Assembly: GCF_000227135.1 (NCBI RefSeq)
Contig: NC_018255.1
Coordinates: 1,021,034 to 1,069,592 of the forward strand
DNA: 48,559 bases
Reading direction: 5' to 3'
Source: Leishmania donovani
Taxonomy: Eukaryota > Euglenozoa > Kinetoplastea > Trypanosomatida > Trypanosomatidae
Shown in pieces: positions 9,523 through 19,812 of the stretch; the first letter of the stretch is position 1, and each line of letters starts with the position of its first letter. Under the pieces are notes generated by a model. It worked only from the letters and a program-made list of their open reading frames with translations. It did not search any database and was not told where the DNA came from. Made by a program: the position numbers and the translations under genes.

Positions 9523-10846
9523 TGCGTCGATACGCCGCCCCTGGGAGGCGGCGGACGCTGCGCGCAGAGCCGCATTCAAGGTGCAGTGTGCACGTATGGT
9601 AGGTGCCTTCTCGCTGTTGCGCACCCCTATCGGTGCGCGCATGCAGTGCAGAGGAGAGGAGTCGTTGAGTTGATCTTCACAGAGGCCGCGGCGCAGGTGA
9701 CTTACCGCCTCTCTACATGAGGAGAGAGGCGTATGCACCCGCGCGTGGCTGCTTTGGTGTGCGTGCATCTGTGCACGTGGAGAGGTGAGGGGGGGGCATC
9801 GGCGTAAGGGGGCAGGGATGGGCGTCACGGGACACAGCGAGGCGGCCGCGCGCAAGTGGCAGCTGCGACGGAGCCTGCCCGCCCACTCTCCCCCGTGGGG
9901 GTGGAGTCGGGCTCCTTCTTTCTGCCTTAGGCCCCCCCTCCCCCCTGACACGCCGTTGAATGAGTACACGTAAAACTGAAACACCCTGTCCACGGAGCAG
10001 GTTCTCGTCAGGCGCACGCGCGTTCCGCATGTGTACGCAGCGACAGAGGAGAGGAGCTGTCGTGCTGAAGAAAGCGTGAGCGAGACGCCGCTGCACACTG
10101 CCCTGTGCGCTGTGATGAGCGCAACTGACGTGCAGCGTCGCTACTTTTCTTTCTCCCTCTTTCACACGTTGTGGCGTTTGAGCTGCAGCCGTTCATGCGT
10201 ACCTGCGTCGATGCGCGACCGCGCCCCTCTCCTTCATGGAGAGGATCCACATGCCCAGTACTGCCCATACGACTGCTATGCATGCCCCTCACCCTAACCA
10301 GTCGATTTCTCACTCTCTCCGTCTACATCTTCACACGCTACACGGTGGTGTGCCGCCGTGGCCGTGGTCGCCGCTTGCGCAGCAAAACGGGAGCAGGCAG
10401 CGCAGAGGAAGAAGAGGAAGTAGAGAGTGGAAGCACACTCAACCACACCCACACACACCCACACACGAGCGCGCACAAGGACAAGGTCGCTCGCTCTCTC
10501 CGTGTGTGTGTGCTTCAGCTCTAACCCACCTCGTACCTGGCACAACAGAGCTCTCGTTGCTTCTCTTCCCATGTGTCATCATCGCGTGCTGCAGTAAAGT
10601 ACAGGTTTCATCAGCCGAGTACCGCCGCAAAAAGAAAACTAGCAGCAGGGCGCGCCAACACATCTGCGCAGACGGCGTAGGCGCAGTGAGCCGAGGCCAT
10701 ACCGCGCGTGCGTGTCGTTGCTTGCGTTCCTGTTCCCTGCCAGCGGCCCGCCTTCATCATCTCCGCCCTTCCCTTTCTCTCTCTCGGTGCACAGGTATTC
10801 GCCCCGTGTGTGTGTGTGTGTCCGCCCTACTGCCTACCCGCCGCGA
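9523..10846 (+). other. Intergenic/UTR region with a small hairpin
   Basis: No gene supported. A 9-bp perfect stem (9706-9714 with 9723-9731, loop 8 nt) lies about 180 nt after the stop. Further right is CAC/ACAC-rich sequence (10440-10466), then the splice signal of the next gene. Confidence 0.6.
10760..10794 (+). promoter_or_regulatory. Predicted SL trans-splice acceptor for the multi-IQ gene
   Basis: A pyrimidine tract at about 10760-10785 runs into CACAG, with AG at 10793-10794. The site lies downstream of an in-frame ATG at 10712 and so removes it from the mature mRNA. This supports the start at 10847, with a 5' UTR of about 50 nt. Confidence 0.6.
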
Positions 10847-13800
10847 ATGTTCACTGAGACACAGCCGAAGGAGGTTGTGCTGCGGGACGTGCGCCACGCG
10901 CCGGCGTCCTCGGAGAAGGTCGCCGGCATTGGATGTGTTGCTGCAGCAGCGGTGCGCCAAGTTGAATCGAGCGGATTGAAGAAGGGTAGGCGCGGCGGCG
11001 GAGCCCTTCCACCGATACACGCAAAGGCAGCGTCGACGAGCGAGACGGCCGCTGCACCACACTTGCGGAAACAGCGACCGCTGTCTGGCCGCCAAGAGCC
11101 GCAGCAGGGGCCCGAATCGGATGGGCAGACCTTCCCTGTGGCGGTTCTGGCGATAGGCGACCTGCCTGGCCGGCGCCCCTCTGCCGCTTTCAGCGTCACC
11201 GCCACTTCGAGGAGAGACGATGAACTTCGCTCCTCTCGCAGTCCAGCGCCTCGGCGGCCCCCGTCTACAGGTCGCTCCCCAGCGCGCCACTGCAGCATGC
11301 AAGCTTCGCCACCTCGGCAGGCACGTCAGCACAGCGCCAGCGTGAGCGACGCGAACGCCATCTCTGCGCGGGCAGGCAGCATTGGCAGGATGGAGGGACG
11401 ACATCTCAGCGGTCAGGCCCCGCGACGGACGGGGCTCAAGTCATTGAAGCTGCGGGTGGAGAGCGAAGAGGCGGCCGTCGGCCAGCTGATGCAGGCTGGA
11501 AACATCAGCGGAGCGCTGATGCGGCTGAGCTGCACGCTGCAGAGCGTGCAGGACTATCATGCAGCGTCGAATACTCGGAGCAGCCGACGCGGCGCTGTCG
11601 GCAGCACTGCGTCGGCGCACACCTCCGAGGCTGCACCACAACTGGGTGGCACCGGCGCCGCGTGGGCGGCTACGACAGCCCAGCGACTTGCTGAGGTCTA
11701 CACCACCATTGCAAACAATGCTGGCGTGCAGTGCAACACAGCAGCCGAGCCGATCCACGTGCAGGAGGCTTACTTCCAAGCCGCAATGCGCTACGTGGTG
11801 AAGAGCTCCACAGAGGACCTGTTCTCTGAGTGGACGGCGGAGGGCGCCGCCGCGACGAGCGAGAAACCGTTGCCCCATCCCCCGCCGCAGCAGCGACCCC
11901 GCCGCTACCCGGTAAGGTCGGCAGCGCGGCCTCCAGCGCGCGAGCTCCCATCGTGTTTCCCGTCAAGCCGTCCGGGCAAGAGCAAGGATGGCGACCAGCA
12001 GCAGCCGCAGCAACCCGCGATCGTCCGTCGCCTGCTCCGCTGCGCTGTTCGCACTAATGCTGCTGTGTGCCTCGGCGACAGTGCCACGCCGGGGGGACAG
12101 GCCCGCATTATCTATGAACTACTGAAAGCGCTGGCGGAGTCAGTGGGCGTGTGGAGCATGGCGTTGCTGTACAACTTGGCGGTGGCATTTCTTCGGGTCG
12201 GCAGCTATGACGAAGCCGCAGAGGCGATTGCGCGGTTCATGGAGGTGAGCTGGCACTACCTTGAGTGGGCTGAGCACTTGCAGGGCACTGACGACGGCGG
12301 CAGCGTTGCTAGCGTTGCCGCGGCTGTGCACACGCACGCGGCGCTACAGCTAATCCGCGGGCACCACTTCATCGCTGCAATGGCGGCCTGGTGTGAGCCG
12401 CACGGCCCTATGGAGGTGTACCACTGCGAACTTGCCAGCGCCTGTGCAGAGCACTATCTGAGCCGTTCCGATAGGGCTCAGTGGAGGTGCCAGCGCCGTC
12501 TCGCCGCAGCTCAGGCGAGGGCCACTACGGGCGTCGGCACCACAGAGACACACACGATGACCGCTGCGGATGGACTTCCATCGCCGCTGATGCTGCCGTA
12601 TGTGACACAGGACCTGATTCTCTCTTGCCCCTCATCCACAACGGCAGCGGTGACGGGTGATGTCGGGCCCATCACTGTCACGATGCACCTGCTCGTTGAG
12701 GCACTTGTTACCTCTTCTTCGCTCAGCGCGTCGCTGCCGGCGGAGGTGAGAGCGTACGTGCGGGAGGTGCAAAAGGGTGGATCCATGCGGTACTGGGCAC
12801 GCATGGCTCTGCGCGCCGGTGCGTCGCCGCCGTTCTTGTCAGCGGCAGTAGCCGCCTCAACTGCCACACCGGTGCCGCCGGTCCTGACGGCGCTTCTGAG
12901 CCACGGCGAAGAGGGCGAGTGTGTGTGGGCACGGCAGTCCTGGCTGCAATCGCTGGCTCGCAGGGGCGTTGAGAACGACGCCTCTAACCCATTATGGCGA
13001 CTGACGTCCGCCGCAATAACGGCATTGGCAAGTCGCGCCTCGGCTGTTGCTTCGTCATCATGTCGTGACGTCGCTCCTGGCAAGGAGGCGGATGCCTCCA
13101 CCTCCCTCATCACAACAGCCCCACCGACGCCGCATCATGAGCACGGCGTTTCATTGGGTGCGACAAGTCCTTGCAAGCTGAGCAAGCCGGCACCGCTTTT
13201 CGTCACGACGCTCCCCAAGAGCGCCTACAACCGGTACCGCAAGCTCCGCGAGGGCATTGTCGCTCAGCTGGAGAATGCAGAGCAGACGGAGCAGCGGGAG
13301 GCTGGTGTGTTCGAGGCAGCGGGACCACTTTCCGTGGATGGTGACGATGAAGGCGCGGTGCGCGCCGAAAGCGCCAACTCTCGCTCCACGGCCACTTCAA
13401 AGATCTTGCCGGCAGATGCAGCGGCTGCGCAGTCACGCAGGCTACTCATGACGGCTCTCTTCGTCGGCGCATCGAGCACCGTCACCTCTCCGGCGGCGTC
13501 GTTGTCGCGTGAGGGCCAAGGCGGCGATGCTACCGGTGCCTTTGGCCTCCTGGAGGAAGAGGCGACAGAGCACCACGACGCGAGGGGCGTCGTCACCGCT
13601 ATCGTGCTCGATCCTACGCTGCTGGCTGTACCTGTCCGACCTTCGGAGCTGCTGCGGCAGCTCGACTTGGAAACGGAGGCACGCTACTCTCGTCTCCTTG
13701 CGGACCCCCTCGCAGACTTGCAGCGGGTCTCCTCAACGCGCGTGCAGGCATGGTGGCGGATGCAGCTCGCACGGGAGGCGCTGCGCCGGCGTGCGGCGGA

Positions 13801-16111
13801 CGTCGAGATGTGTCTTCGCCGCGACGCCGCGGCCGCCCTGATTCAGACAGGTTATCGGCACTGGAAGGAACGCACGCCTGCCAAGGCGGAGCTGCATCGC
13901 CTGCGCGCTCATCGAGAGCGAGTGCGCTGCGTCACCATTCTCCAAGCCTTCGTGCAGCAACGCGCCAGTGTGGAGGTGTGGGGGCGCGTCTGCTTGGTGT
14001 GGTACCAGGCCCTCGTAGTGCAGCGGGAGATCGAGAGGCGGCGCGCGGCTGCTACCATCACTCTCCAGAGCTGGTGGCAGATGCACATGGCCCGCAGGCA
14101 GCTGCGCCACTCGGTGGCGGCCGCCATTCGCCTTCAGTGCTTGTGGCGCTGCAAACTGGCACGGCGTGAGCTGCGCACGCGCCGCGTGCACCGCCGCCTC
14201 ATGCAGGAGCAGTGGCGAAGGGAGCGAGTGCCGCAGATTATTTTTGTGCAGCGTTGGTGGCGCGCCTGTTGCGCTCGCTGGGCAGTAGGCGACCTGCTCT
14301 GCCAGAGGCAGCATGCCGTGGAGGAGTACCTGACGGCGCAGGAGTCCGAATACGAGGCAGTCATGCGCACGAAGCTTCGAAGTGTGGATAACGTTGAGGC
14401 GGCCATGCGCTGCGTGTTGGCAGTGCTGGCCGGCTCACGAGACCGCCGCCAACTCGCTCAGTTCGCTATGCACGCACGAGTGCGGCAGCGTGCGGTGCAC
14501 AGATTTGTGCTCCTGTGGCGCGGCCGAGAAGAGTTGCAGCAGCTGCGCCGCGACCGGGCTGCGGGGCTGGCTCTGCAGAGGCGACGGGAGGAGGTCGCGG
14601 TGGCGACGGTGGCCCTGCAGTCGTGGGTGCGCTCGTGGCTACCGCACCGCCGTGCAACACGGGCGCGCGCTAACAGGGCCTACTTGCAGGCGCACGCGTT
14701 CACGATTTGGGATGCGTTTCGCCACTACCGTGCGCGACAAGCCCTGGTGAACGGACGAACGGAGCGCCGCATGCTTGGCGTGGCTCGCCGTCTTGCGGAT
14801 GCGCGAAATGACGCCGCAACGCGCATTCAATCCACGTGGCGCATGCACCGCACGCAGCAGGAGCTGTTCGACCTCTTCCAGTTTATGCTCCGGGACCGAC
14901 ACAAGTATGCGACAGCGGTGCAGTGCCGCTGGAGAGGGCACTATGCGCGAGCGGTGCTTGCCCCTCAGCGAAAGGCGCGCGCCACGGAGCGCGAGGCCTG
15001 CTTGCAGCATCGTGCAGTCCTTCATTGCGCCGCCACCCGGGTGCAGTCTCTCTACCGCATGTACCGCGTTCGAATCCAGCTGCTGCGGCTTGGCGTGCTG
15101 CTGCGGCCAACTTCAATGCACCGCATCGCTGCCGCTCGCCGCATCCAGACGTGCTGGCGCGCCTGCGCTGCCCACCGGCGCGTATTGCGGCTTCGCCTGC
15201 AGCGCAGCTACTCGCTCAAGCTGGCGCAATCGCAGGAGGCGCTGCACGCCTACGCTACGCTCATCCAAGGCGTTGTTCGATCGTACCTCGTGCGCTGTGG
15301 ACGAGTGCCTCAACCTAAGCCGGCACCCGAGGTGCTCGCACCTGTTGCGACGGTCACCAAACTGCTCATTCCGCCGCCTCCTTCCATCCATGGCGCTTGT
15401 GCGGCTGCTGCGTCTCGCCCGACCCCACTCCACAGAGTTCCCTCCACCGAACATAATATCGAGACTGCGCCGGTGTCGCCGTTGCTCACGAGGGCGCCAG
15501 TTACCGTCGAGCAGACCGTCGCCACGTTCATCTACAGCAGCAACGGCGCCTCTGCAGTGGTGCGCATCCATCAATGCGACTTTGATGGCAGATCCTCTGT
15601 CCACTCGCTCGTCTCCGCCGACCCCCTCAGTTTGCGCACCACGTCTATGACGAAGAGTCGCTGCAACTCAGCCTCCCTCTCCCGCCTTACCAGCACCCCG
15701 GATAAGCCGCTTAACTTGCTGCAGAGCGTCAGCACCGACGTCGTCGGGTCGCTGCGCAGCACACGGCTCCCGCCCTCCTGCCCACACGAAAGGGCGGCGG
15801 TAGACTCACATCAGGTAGTAGGGTTATCGTGCGAGACGGAACACTTGTCCGCCTCGACGAAGGACTCCGTCGCCCAAACCTCCGCCTATTTGGCCGATGC
15901 AAAGGCGGACCCGCAGACCACGACGGGGCTTTCCTCGGCACAGAGCAGTATCGTCTGTTCCTTGCTCTGCCACCACACTCTGCATGAGGTTGAGGCCGCG
16001 GTGCGCATTCAAGCTTTATGGCGCGGCTACCATGTGCGTTGCACCATCGAGTTCTACTACGAAGAGTACTCCGAAGAGATCGAAGAGGAGGAGACTAAGG
16101 AGGACAGCTAG
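10847..16111 (+). CDS. Large multi-IQ-motif protein with a TPR-like segment
   Basis: 1754 aa from the ATG at 10847. The frame is open back to 10712, but the splice signal falls in between. The N-terminal 300 residues are Ser/Arg/Pro-rich and probably disordered. A helical, TPR-like stretch (YNLAVAFLRVGSYDEAAEAIARFME) lies near residue 440. From about residue 965 to 1500 there are roughly a dozen IQ or IQ-like motifs, many of the form (I/L/V)Q..WR......R (for example VQAWWRMQLAR, LQSWWQMHMAR, LQCLWRCKLAR, VQCRWRGHYAR, VQSLYRMYRVR). A final complete one, IQALWRGYHVR, sits at about 1718, just before an acidic tail (EEYSEEIEEEETKED). Such arrays form long helices loaded with calmodulin or centrin, as in ASPM, SFI1 and unconventional myosins, but no motor or calponin-homology domain is present. 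I infer a cytoskeletal, basal-body or flagellar scaffold. Specific orthology is not recognised. Confidence 0.9.
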   Translation: MFTETQPKEVVLRDVRHAPASSEKVAGIGCVAAAAVRQVESSGLKKGRRGGGALPPIHAKAASTSETAAAPHLRKQRPLSGRQEPQQGPESDGQTFPVAVLAIGDLPGRRPSAAFSVTATSRRDDELRSSRSPAPRRPPSTGRSPARHCSMQASPPRQARQHSASVSDANAISARAGSIGRMEGRHLSGQAPRRTGLKSLKLRVESEEAAVGQLMQAGNISGALMRLSCTLQSVQDYHAASNTRSSRRGAVGSTASAHTSEAAPQLGGTGAAWAATTAQRLAEVYTTIANNAGVQCNTAAEPIHVQEAYFQAAMRYVVKSSTEDLFSEWTAEGAAATSEKPLPHPPPQQRPRRYPVRSAARPPARELPSCFPSSRPGKSKDGDQQQPQQPAIVRRLLRCAVRTNAAVCLGDSATPGGQARIIYELLKALAESVGVWSMALLYNLAVAFLRVGSYDEAAEAIARFMEVSWHYLEWAEHLQGTDDGGSVASVAAAVHTHAALQLIRGHHFIAAMAAWCEPHGPMEVYHCELASACAEHYLSRSDRAQWRCQRRLAAAQARATTGVGTTETHTMTAADGLPSPLMLPYVTQDLILSCPSSTTAAVTGDVGPITVTMHLLVEALVTSSSLSASLPAEVRAYVREVQKGGSMRYWARMALRAGASPPFLSAAVAASTATPVPPVLTALLSHGEEGECVWARQSWLQSLARRGVENDASNPLWRLTSAAITALASRASAVASSSCRDVAPGKEADASTSLITTAPPTPHHEHGVSLGATSPCKLSKPAPLFVTTLPKSAYNRYRKLREGIVAQLENAEQTEQREAGVFEAAGPLSVDGDDEGAVRAESANSRSTATSKILPADAAAAQSRRLLMTALFVGASSTVTSPAASLSREGQGGDATGAFGLLEEEATEHHDARGVVTAIVLDPTLLAVPVRPSELLRQLDLETEARYSRLLADPLADLQRVSSTRVQAWWRMQLAREALRRRAADVEMCLRRDAAAALIQTGYRHWKERTPAKAELHRLRAHRERVRCVTILQAFVQQRASVEVWGRVCLVWYQALVVQREIERRRAAATITLQSWWQMHMARRQLRHSVAAAIRLQCLWRCKLARRELRTRRVHRRLMQEQWRRERVPQIIFVQRWWRACCARWAVGDLLCQRQHAVEEYLTAQESEYEAVMRTKLRSVDNVEAAMRCVLAVLAGSRDRRQLAQFAMHARVRQRAVHRFVLLWRGREELQQLRRDRAAGLALQRRREEVAVATVALQSWVRSWLPHRRATRARANRAYLQAHAFTIWDAFRHYRARQALVNGRTERRMLGVARRLADARNDAATRIQSTWRMHRTQQELFDLFQFMLRDRHKYATAVQCRWRGHYARAVLAPQRKARATEREACLQHRAVLHCAATRVQSLYRMYRVRIQLLRLGVLLRPTSMHRIAAARRIQTCWRACAAHRRVLRLRLQRSYSLKLAQSQEALHAYATLIQGVVRSYLVRCGRVPQPKPAPEVLAPVATVTKLLIPPPPSIHGACAAAASRPTPLHRVPSTEHNIETAPVSPLLTRAPVTVEQTVATFIYSSNGASAVVRIHQCDFDGRSSVHSLVSADPLSLRTTSMTKSRCNSASLSRLTSTPDKPLNLLQSVSTDVVGSLRSTRLPPSCPHERAAVDSHQVVGLSCETEHLSASTKDSVAQTSAYLADAKADPQTTTGLSSAQSSIVCSLLCHHTLHEVEAAVRIQALWRGYHVRCTIEFYYEEYSEEIEEEETKEDS

Positions 16112-17214
16112 TCCACCAGCACTGTGTTGCTGAGCGACAGCAGAGAGCGGACGGAACGTCGTTCGTGATCACTGATGCACACAGGCGTCTTCCCCTCCCC
16201 CAGTGACCTTCTCGTCTTTCTCTCTTTCGTGCGTGTGTGTCCCGGTCTGCGGGTCGATATGTATGTGTGTATGTGTATCTCTCTGCCAGCATGGCGTCTT
16301 TGAGCACGTGTTCGCCTTGTTCCTTGATGGCTGTCGTGCCTGGAATCTCGATGTAGACTAGCAGGGTTGAGGGGCGGAGTTGTGTGGCGCCGCCAAGGGC
16401 GGCAACTCTGCCCCTCTGCTCCATCTCCCTCTCTCTTTCTCATGTCCTCCACGGCGCCTGCACCCCCTTGTACACCTTTTTTGTTAGCTCCTCCATGTCT
16501 GTATCCTAGTGAGGTGCCGCCGCCACGTGTGTGGTGGCATGTGCTGTTCCCCCTCTCTCTGGATGAGCACATACGCGCACGTGCATACACGCGTGCATAC
16601 ATACAGACATGTACACTCCCTGTTCTTGCCCCCCTCCTCCGCGCCACTCTCGAGTTCTTTTCTGTTTAAGTTCTACTCGGATGGGATGCGCGCATCTCCT
16701 ACGCGTTGATTTTCAGCCGAAGCGGCACTGCCGCTAATGAGGAGAGGGAGAGGGGTGACGTTTCAAGGCCTCTGCTATGCCTGCGGGTGCTCCTGGGTGC
16801 TCCTGCTTTCGCCCGTGCAGGCCTTCATCGTGCACTCCTTGGGCGTGGGGCACACGCCGCTTAGCGCTATCCCCTCGGCACGTACGACGGATCGGCGCAG
16901 AGGCGCAAGCACGCGTGTGCACTCGTTCAGTTGCAGCCTACCGCCCCAGTCACACCACCGCACACGGTGATTTCGTATTTGATTCTTCACCACCACCACG
17001 ACTACCATCACTGCTGCTGCTGCACCTTCGTCCTTCCCCCTCGACACGCACATGCATACAATGAAGAACGCGAACTGCCCACGGCAGTTTGATGGAGAAC
17101 AGCACACACACCACACACACACACACACAGACACACACGCACACTTTCACGGACGCGTCTTGACTCATTCCTTCGCGACTATACCTACTACTCATTCGAA
17201 CTGCTGCGAAAACA
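16112..17214 (+). other. Intergenic/UTR region
   Basis: No gene supported. It has CT-rich and TG-rich stretches, a doubled GGGTGCTCCT at 16787-16806, and CA-rich repeats at 17101-17141. A pyrimidine tract (about 17025-17042) with following AGs at 17065-17066 and 17085-17086 is the likely splice signal for gamma-COP. Confidence 0.55.
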
Positions 17215-19812
17215 ATGGTGGACGCAGTCTCTCGCTACGACGATGACGAGGAGGACGACGCTCTGCCCTTCGAGGGCCTCGACAAGGCGTCGGCGCTGCA
17301 GGAGTGCCGCGTCTTCAACAAGATCCCGCTGGACGAGGAGGGGTCCATCCGGGCCATGACGCAGGTGCTGTACCTCTTGTCTATTGGCGTGCGGCTGACC
17401 GAGGCCGAGGCGACGGACATCTTCTTTATGTCCACGAAACTCATGCAGTCGAACTACGCCAAGCTGCGGCGTCTGCAGTATATCCTGATGAAGGAACTCA
17501 GCCCCCTTGTGGAGCAGAGCTTCATCGCGTCGAACGCGCTCATGACGGATATTAAAAAGAAGGGCGACTCTGACAAGAGCAGCGCCATCCGCGCGCTATA
17601 CGCCATCATGGACAGCAGCATGTACAACTCCATGGATCGCACCATCGTGGAGTGCATGACGTCGCGCAACCCAAGCGTGGTGACAGCGGCACTAGTGACG
17701 GGCATCCACATGTCCAACACCCTGCCGGAGATGCCGCGCAAGTGGGCGACGCAGTTGAACGAGGTGATGCGCGAGCGCTCCAAGGCGCAGTACCCGGCCG
17801 TCGCGCTGCTGCACAAGATACGCAACAACGACCGACTCTCCGTGGATCGGCTCATTGAGGATGCACAGGCCGGCCGCGTCCGCTCATCGCTCGCCGTCTG
17901 CCTCGTCATCAAGATGTGCACGGAGCTGATGCAGGACGACTTCACCAGCTCCCTTGAAATTTACAAGTTTGTCACCTCGATGCTGCACCGCAGCGACATG
18001 ATCGCCTTTGAGGCCGCCAAGTCGATTGCCTCCTTGCGCAACGTGTCCGACAAGGAGCTGACGCCGGTTGTGACGATGCTCCAGCTGTACCTGAGCTCGC
18101 AGAATCAGGTGCTCCGATTTGCCGCCGTATACTTGATCGGCCGCATCTCGACCACGCACCCGGCCGCCGTCGCGCCGATCAACGCGGAGATCGAGGCGCT
18201 CGCGCTGGATCCGAACCGCGTCATCGCCACGCTTGCCATCACGTCCTTGCTGAAGACGGGGACGGAGAGTACCATTGGGCGAATGCTGACCCAGCTGTCC
18301 TCGGGCAGCTACATGAGTGAGCTCGGTGACCAGTTGAAGCTGACGATCGTGGACGCCATGCGTGTGCTGAACGCGAAGTTCCCGAGCAAGTATGAGACTC
18401 TGCTAGCCTTCCTCTTCCGCGCCCTCAGCGATGAGGGCAGCAGCGCGTTGAAGCAAAGCGTGGTGGACGCGATGCTCGACATCTCCAAGTCCAACCCCAG
18501 CTCCAAGGAGGCTGTGCTCACACACCTGGCCGAGTTCATCGACGACTGCGAGTTCTCGCAGATCACGAAGCGGGTCTTGATGCACCTCGGCGAGGGTGTC
18601 CCGCACTGCTCCAACCCGCGCCACTTCGTGCGCTACGTGTACAACCACGCGACGCTGGAGAAGCCTGAAGTCCGCGCTGTCGCCGTGACGACACTGGCGA
18701 AGATCGCGGCGAGCGTGCCATCTCTGCGCCGTTCCATCGTGGCGCTTCTGAAGCGCTCCTGCAGCGACGGCGACGACGAGGTCCGCGACCGCGCCGTGCT
18801 GTACACGAAGCTGTTTCTGCAGAATGACGATACGCTTGTACGCACGTACGTGGAAAGTGTCGCGGCGGCAGTGCAGCATCAACGGCACGCGCTGCGTGAA
18901 GCGAACAAGAAGACGTCGGCGGACGGCGTTCTTGGCGGCTCCACTTCGGCGGATACCATGGCGGCCATCGCAGCCGCACCAAACCACATGGACGCCTCCG
19001 GAATGCCGGCTCCAACGCCGGCCATCCTTCAGGGTCGTGATGCCTTGCACCACGTCAAGCAGCTTCGGGAACTGGGGGAGCCCGCGAGGAGCGCGGAGCC
19101 GGTTCTCATTACGGAGGCTGACAACGAGTACGTTGTGTCTGTCATGAAGCATGTGTACCCGGAGCACGTGGTTTTGCAGTTCAAGGTGAAGAACATGATG
19201 GACAACATGCTGTTCAAGAACGTGGTTGTGGTCACAAACACAGAGGAGCTGGAGGCGGAGCCGCTCTATGCCATTCCCATCGAGAGCATCCGCCCAGGGG
19301 AGACCCAGTACGGGTACGTGGTGCTGCAGTATGCACCGGGCAAGTTTCCGAGCGGCACGGTGGAGCCGATGTTCCGCTTCGCCATGGCCGAGAGCGAGGA
19401 CGAGGACGCCGGAGATCATGACGAGTACCCGATGGAGGGCTTTGACGTGGACGTGAGCGATTTTGTGACGCCGATAGACTTGGGCGACGACATGGAGGAC
19501 AAGTGGGCAGAGCAGGAGGGCAATGAGACGGCTGGCACTTTTGCGCTGCACTCGATGAAGAACCTGACGGAGGCAGCGCAGCAGCTGGCTGACTTCTTTG
19601 GGATGCACATCGAGGGCGGCGTGCCTGAGAAGATCACCACAACATCGCACGTGCTTAAGATGTCTGGTGTGCTGGCGGACGAGGACCGCACATTGGTGCT
19701 AGTACAGGCGAAGGTGTTCATTGCAACTGACAACCGCGTAGCACTGCACCTGGCACTGCGCGGCGGGTCGGCAGATATTCGCGAGTACTTGGCGAACGTT
19801 CTCCTGGGGTAA
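17215..19812 (+). CDS. COPG: Coatomer subunit gamma (gamma-COP)
   Basis: 865 aa, close to the usual length of gamma-COP. It is a structural subunit of the COPI coat, which buds vesicles for Golgi-to-ER and intra-Golgi transport. Residues about 20-545 are an adaptin-N alpha-solenoid with the typical opening (KASALQECRVFNKIPLD), then TQVLYLLSIGVRLTEAEATDIFF, then RRLQYILMKELS. A linker at about 550-605 is Ala/Pro/His-rich. The C-terminal third is the gamma-COP appendage: a beta-sandwich region with VVLQFKVKNMMDNMLFKNVVV, an acidic EDEDAGDHDEY stretch, and a platform subdomain ending in ...YLANVLLG. The first ATG, followed by an acidic N-terminus, fits the family. It is cytosolic and recruited to Golgi membranes by Arf1. 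Nothing looks broken. Confidence 0.95.
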   Translation: MVDAVSRYDDDEEDDALPFEGLDKASALQECRVFNKIPLDEEGSIRAMTQVLYLLSIGVRLTEAEATDIFFMSTKLMQSNYAKLRRLQYILMKELSPLVEQSFIASNALMTDIKKKGDSDKSSAIRALYAIMDSSMYNSMDRTIVECMTSRNPSVVTAALVTGIHMSNTLPEMPRKWATQLNEVMRERSKAQYPAVALLHKIRNNDRLSVDRLIEDAQAGRVRSSLAVCLVIKMCTELMQDDFTSSLEIYKFVTSMLHRSDMIAFEAAKSIASLRNVSDKELTPVVTMLQLYLSSQNQVLRFAAVYLIGRISTTHPAAVAPINAEIEALALDPNRVIATLAITSLLKTGTESTIGRMLTQLSSGSYMSELGDQLKLTIVDAMRVLNAKFPSKYETLLAFLFRALSDEGSSALKQSVVDAMLDISKSNPSSKEAVLTHLAEFIDDCEFSQITKRVLMHLGEGVPHCSNPRHFVRYVYNHATLEKPEVRAVAVTTLAKIAASVPSLRRSIVALLKRSCSDGDDEVRDRAVLYTKLFLQNDDTLVRTYVESVAAAVQHQRHALREANKKTSADGVLGGSTSADTMAAIAAAPNHMDASGMPAPTPAILQGRDALHHVKQLRELGEPARSAEPVLITEADNEYVVSVMKHVYPEHVVLQFKVKNMMDNMLFKNVVVVTNTEELEAEPLYAIPIESIRPGETQYGYVVLQYAPGKFPSGTVEPMFRFAMAESEDEDAGDHDEYPMEGFDVDVSDFVTPIDLGDDMEDKWAEQEGNETAGTFALHSMKNLTEAAQQLADFFGMHIEGGVPEKITTTSHVLKMSGVLADEDRTLVLVQAKVFIATDNRVALHLALRGGSADIREYLANVLLG

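Noticed and set aside
9706..9731. 9-bp hairpin after the ADP-ribosylglycohydrolase-fold gene as a terminator
   Set aside because: Trypanosomatid genes have no individual hairpin terminators, and a stem this short is expected by chance in sequence of this length.
18403..19650. 415-codon antisense open frame inside gamma-COP, and a 273-codon antisense frame inside SF3B1 (1898-2719)
   Set aside because: Both are His/Leu/Val/Arg-rich, lack any domain, and are the expected shadow of strongly G/C-ending codons on the opposite strand.
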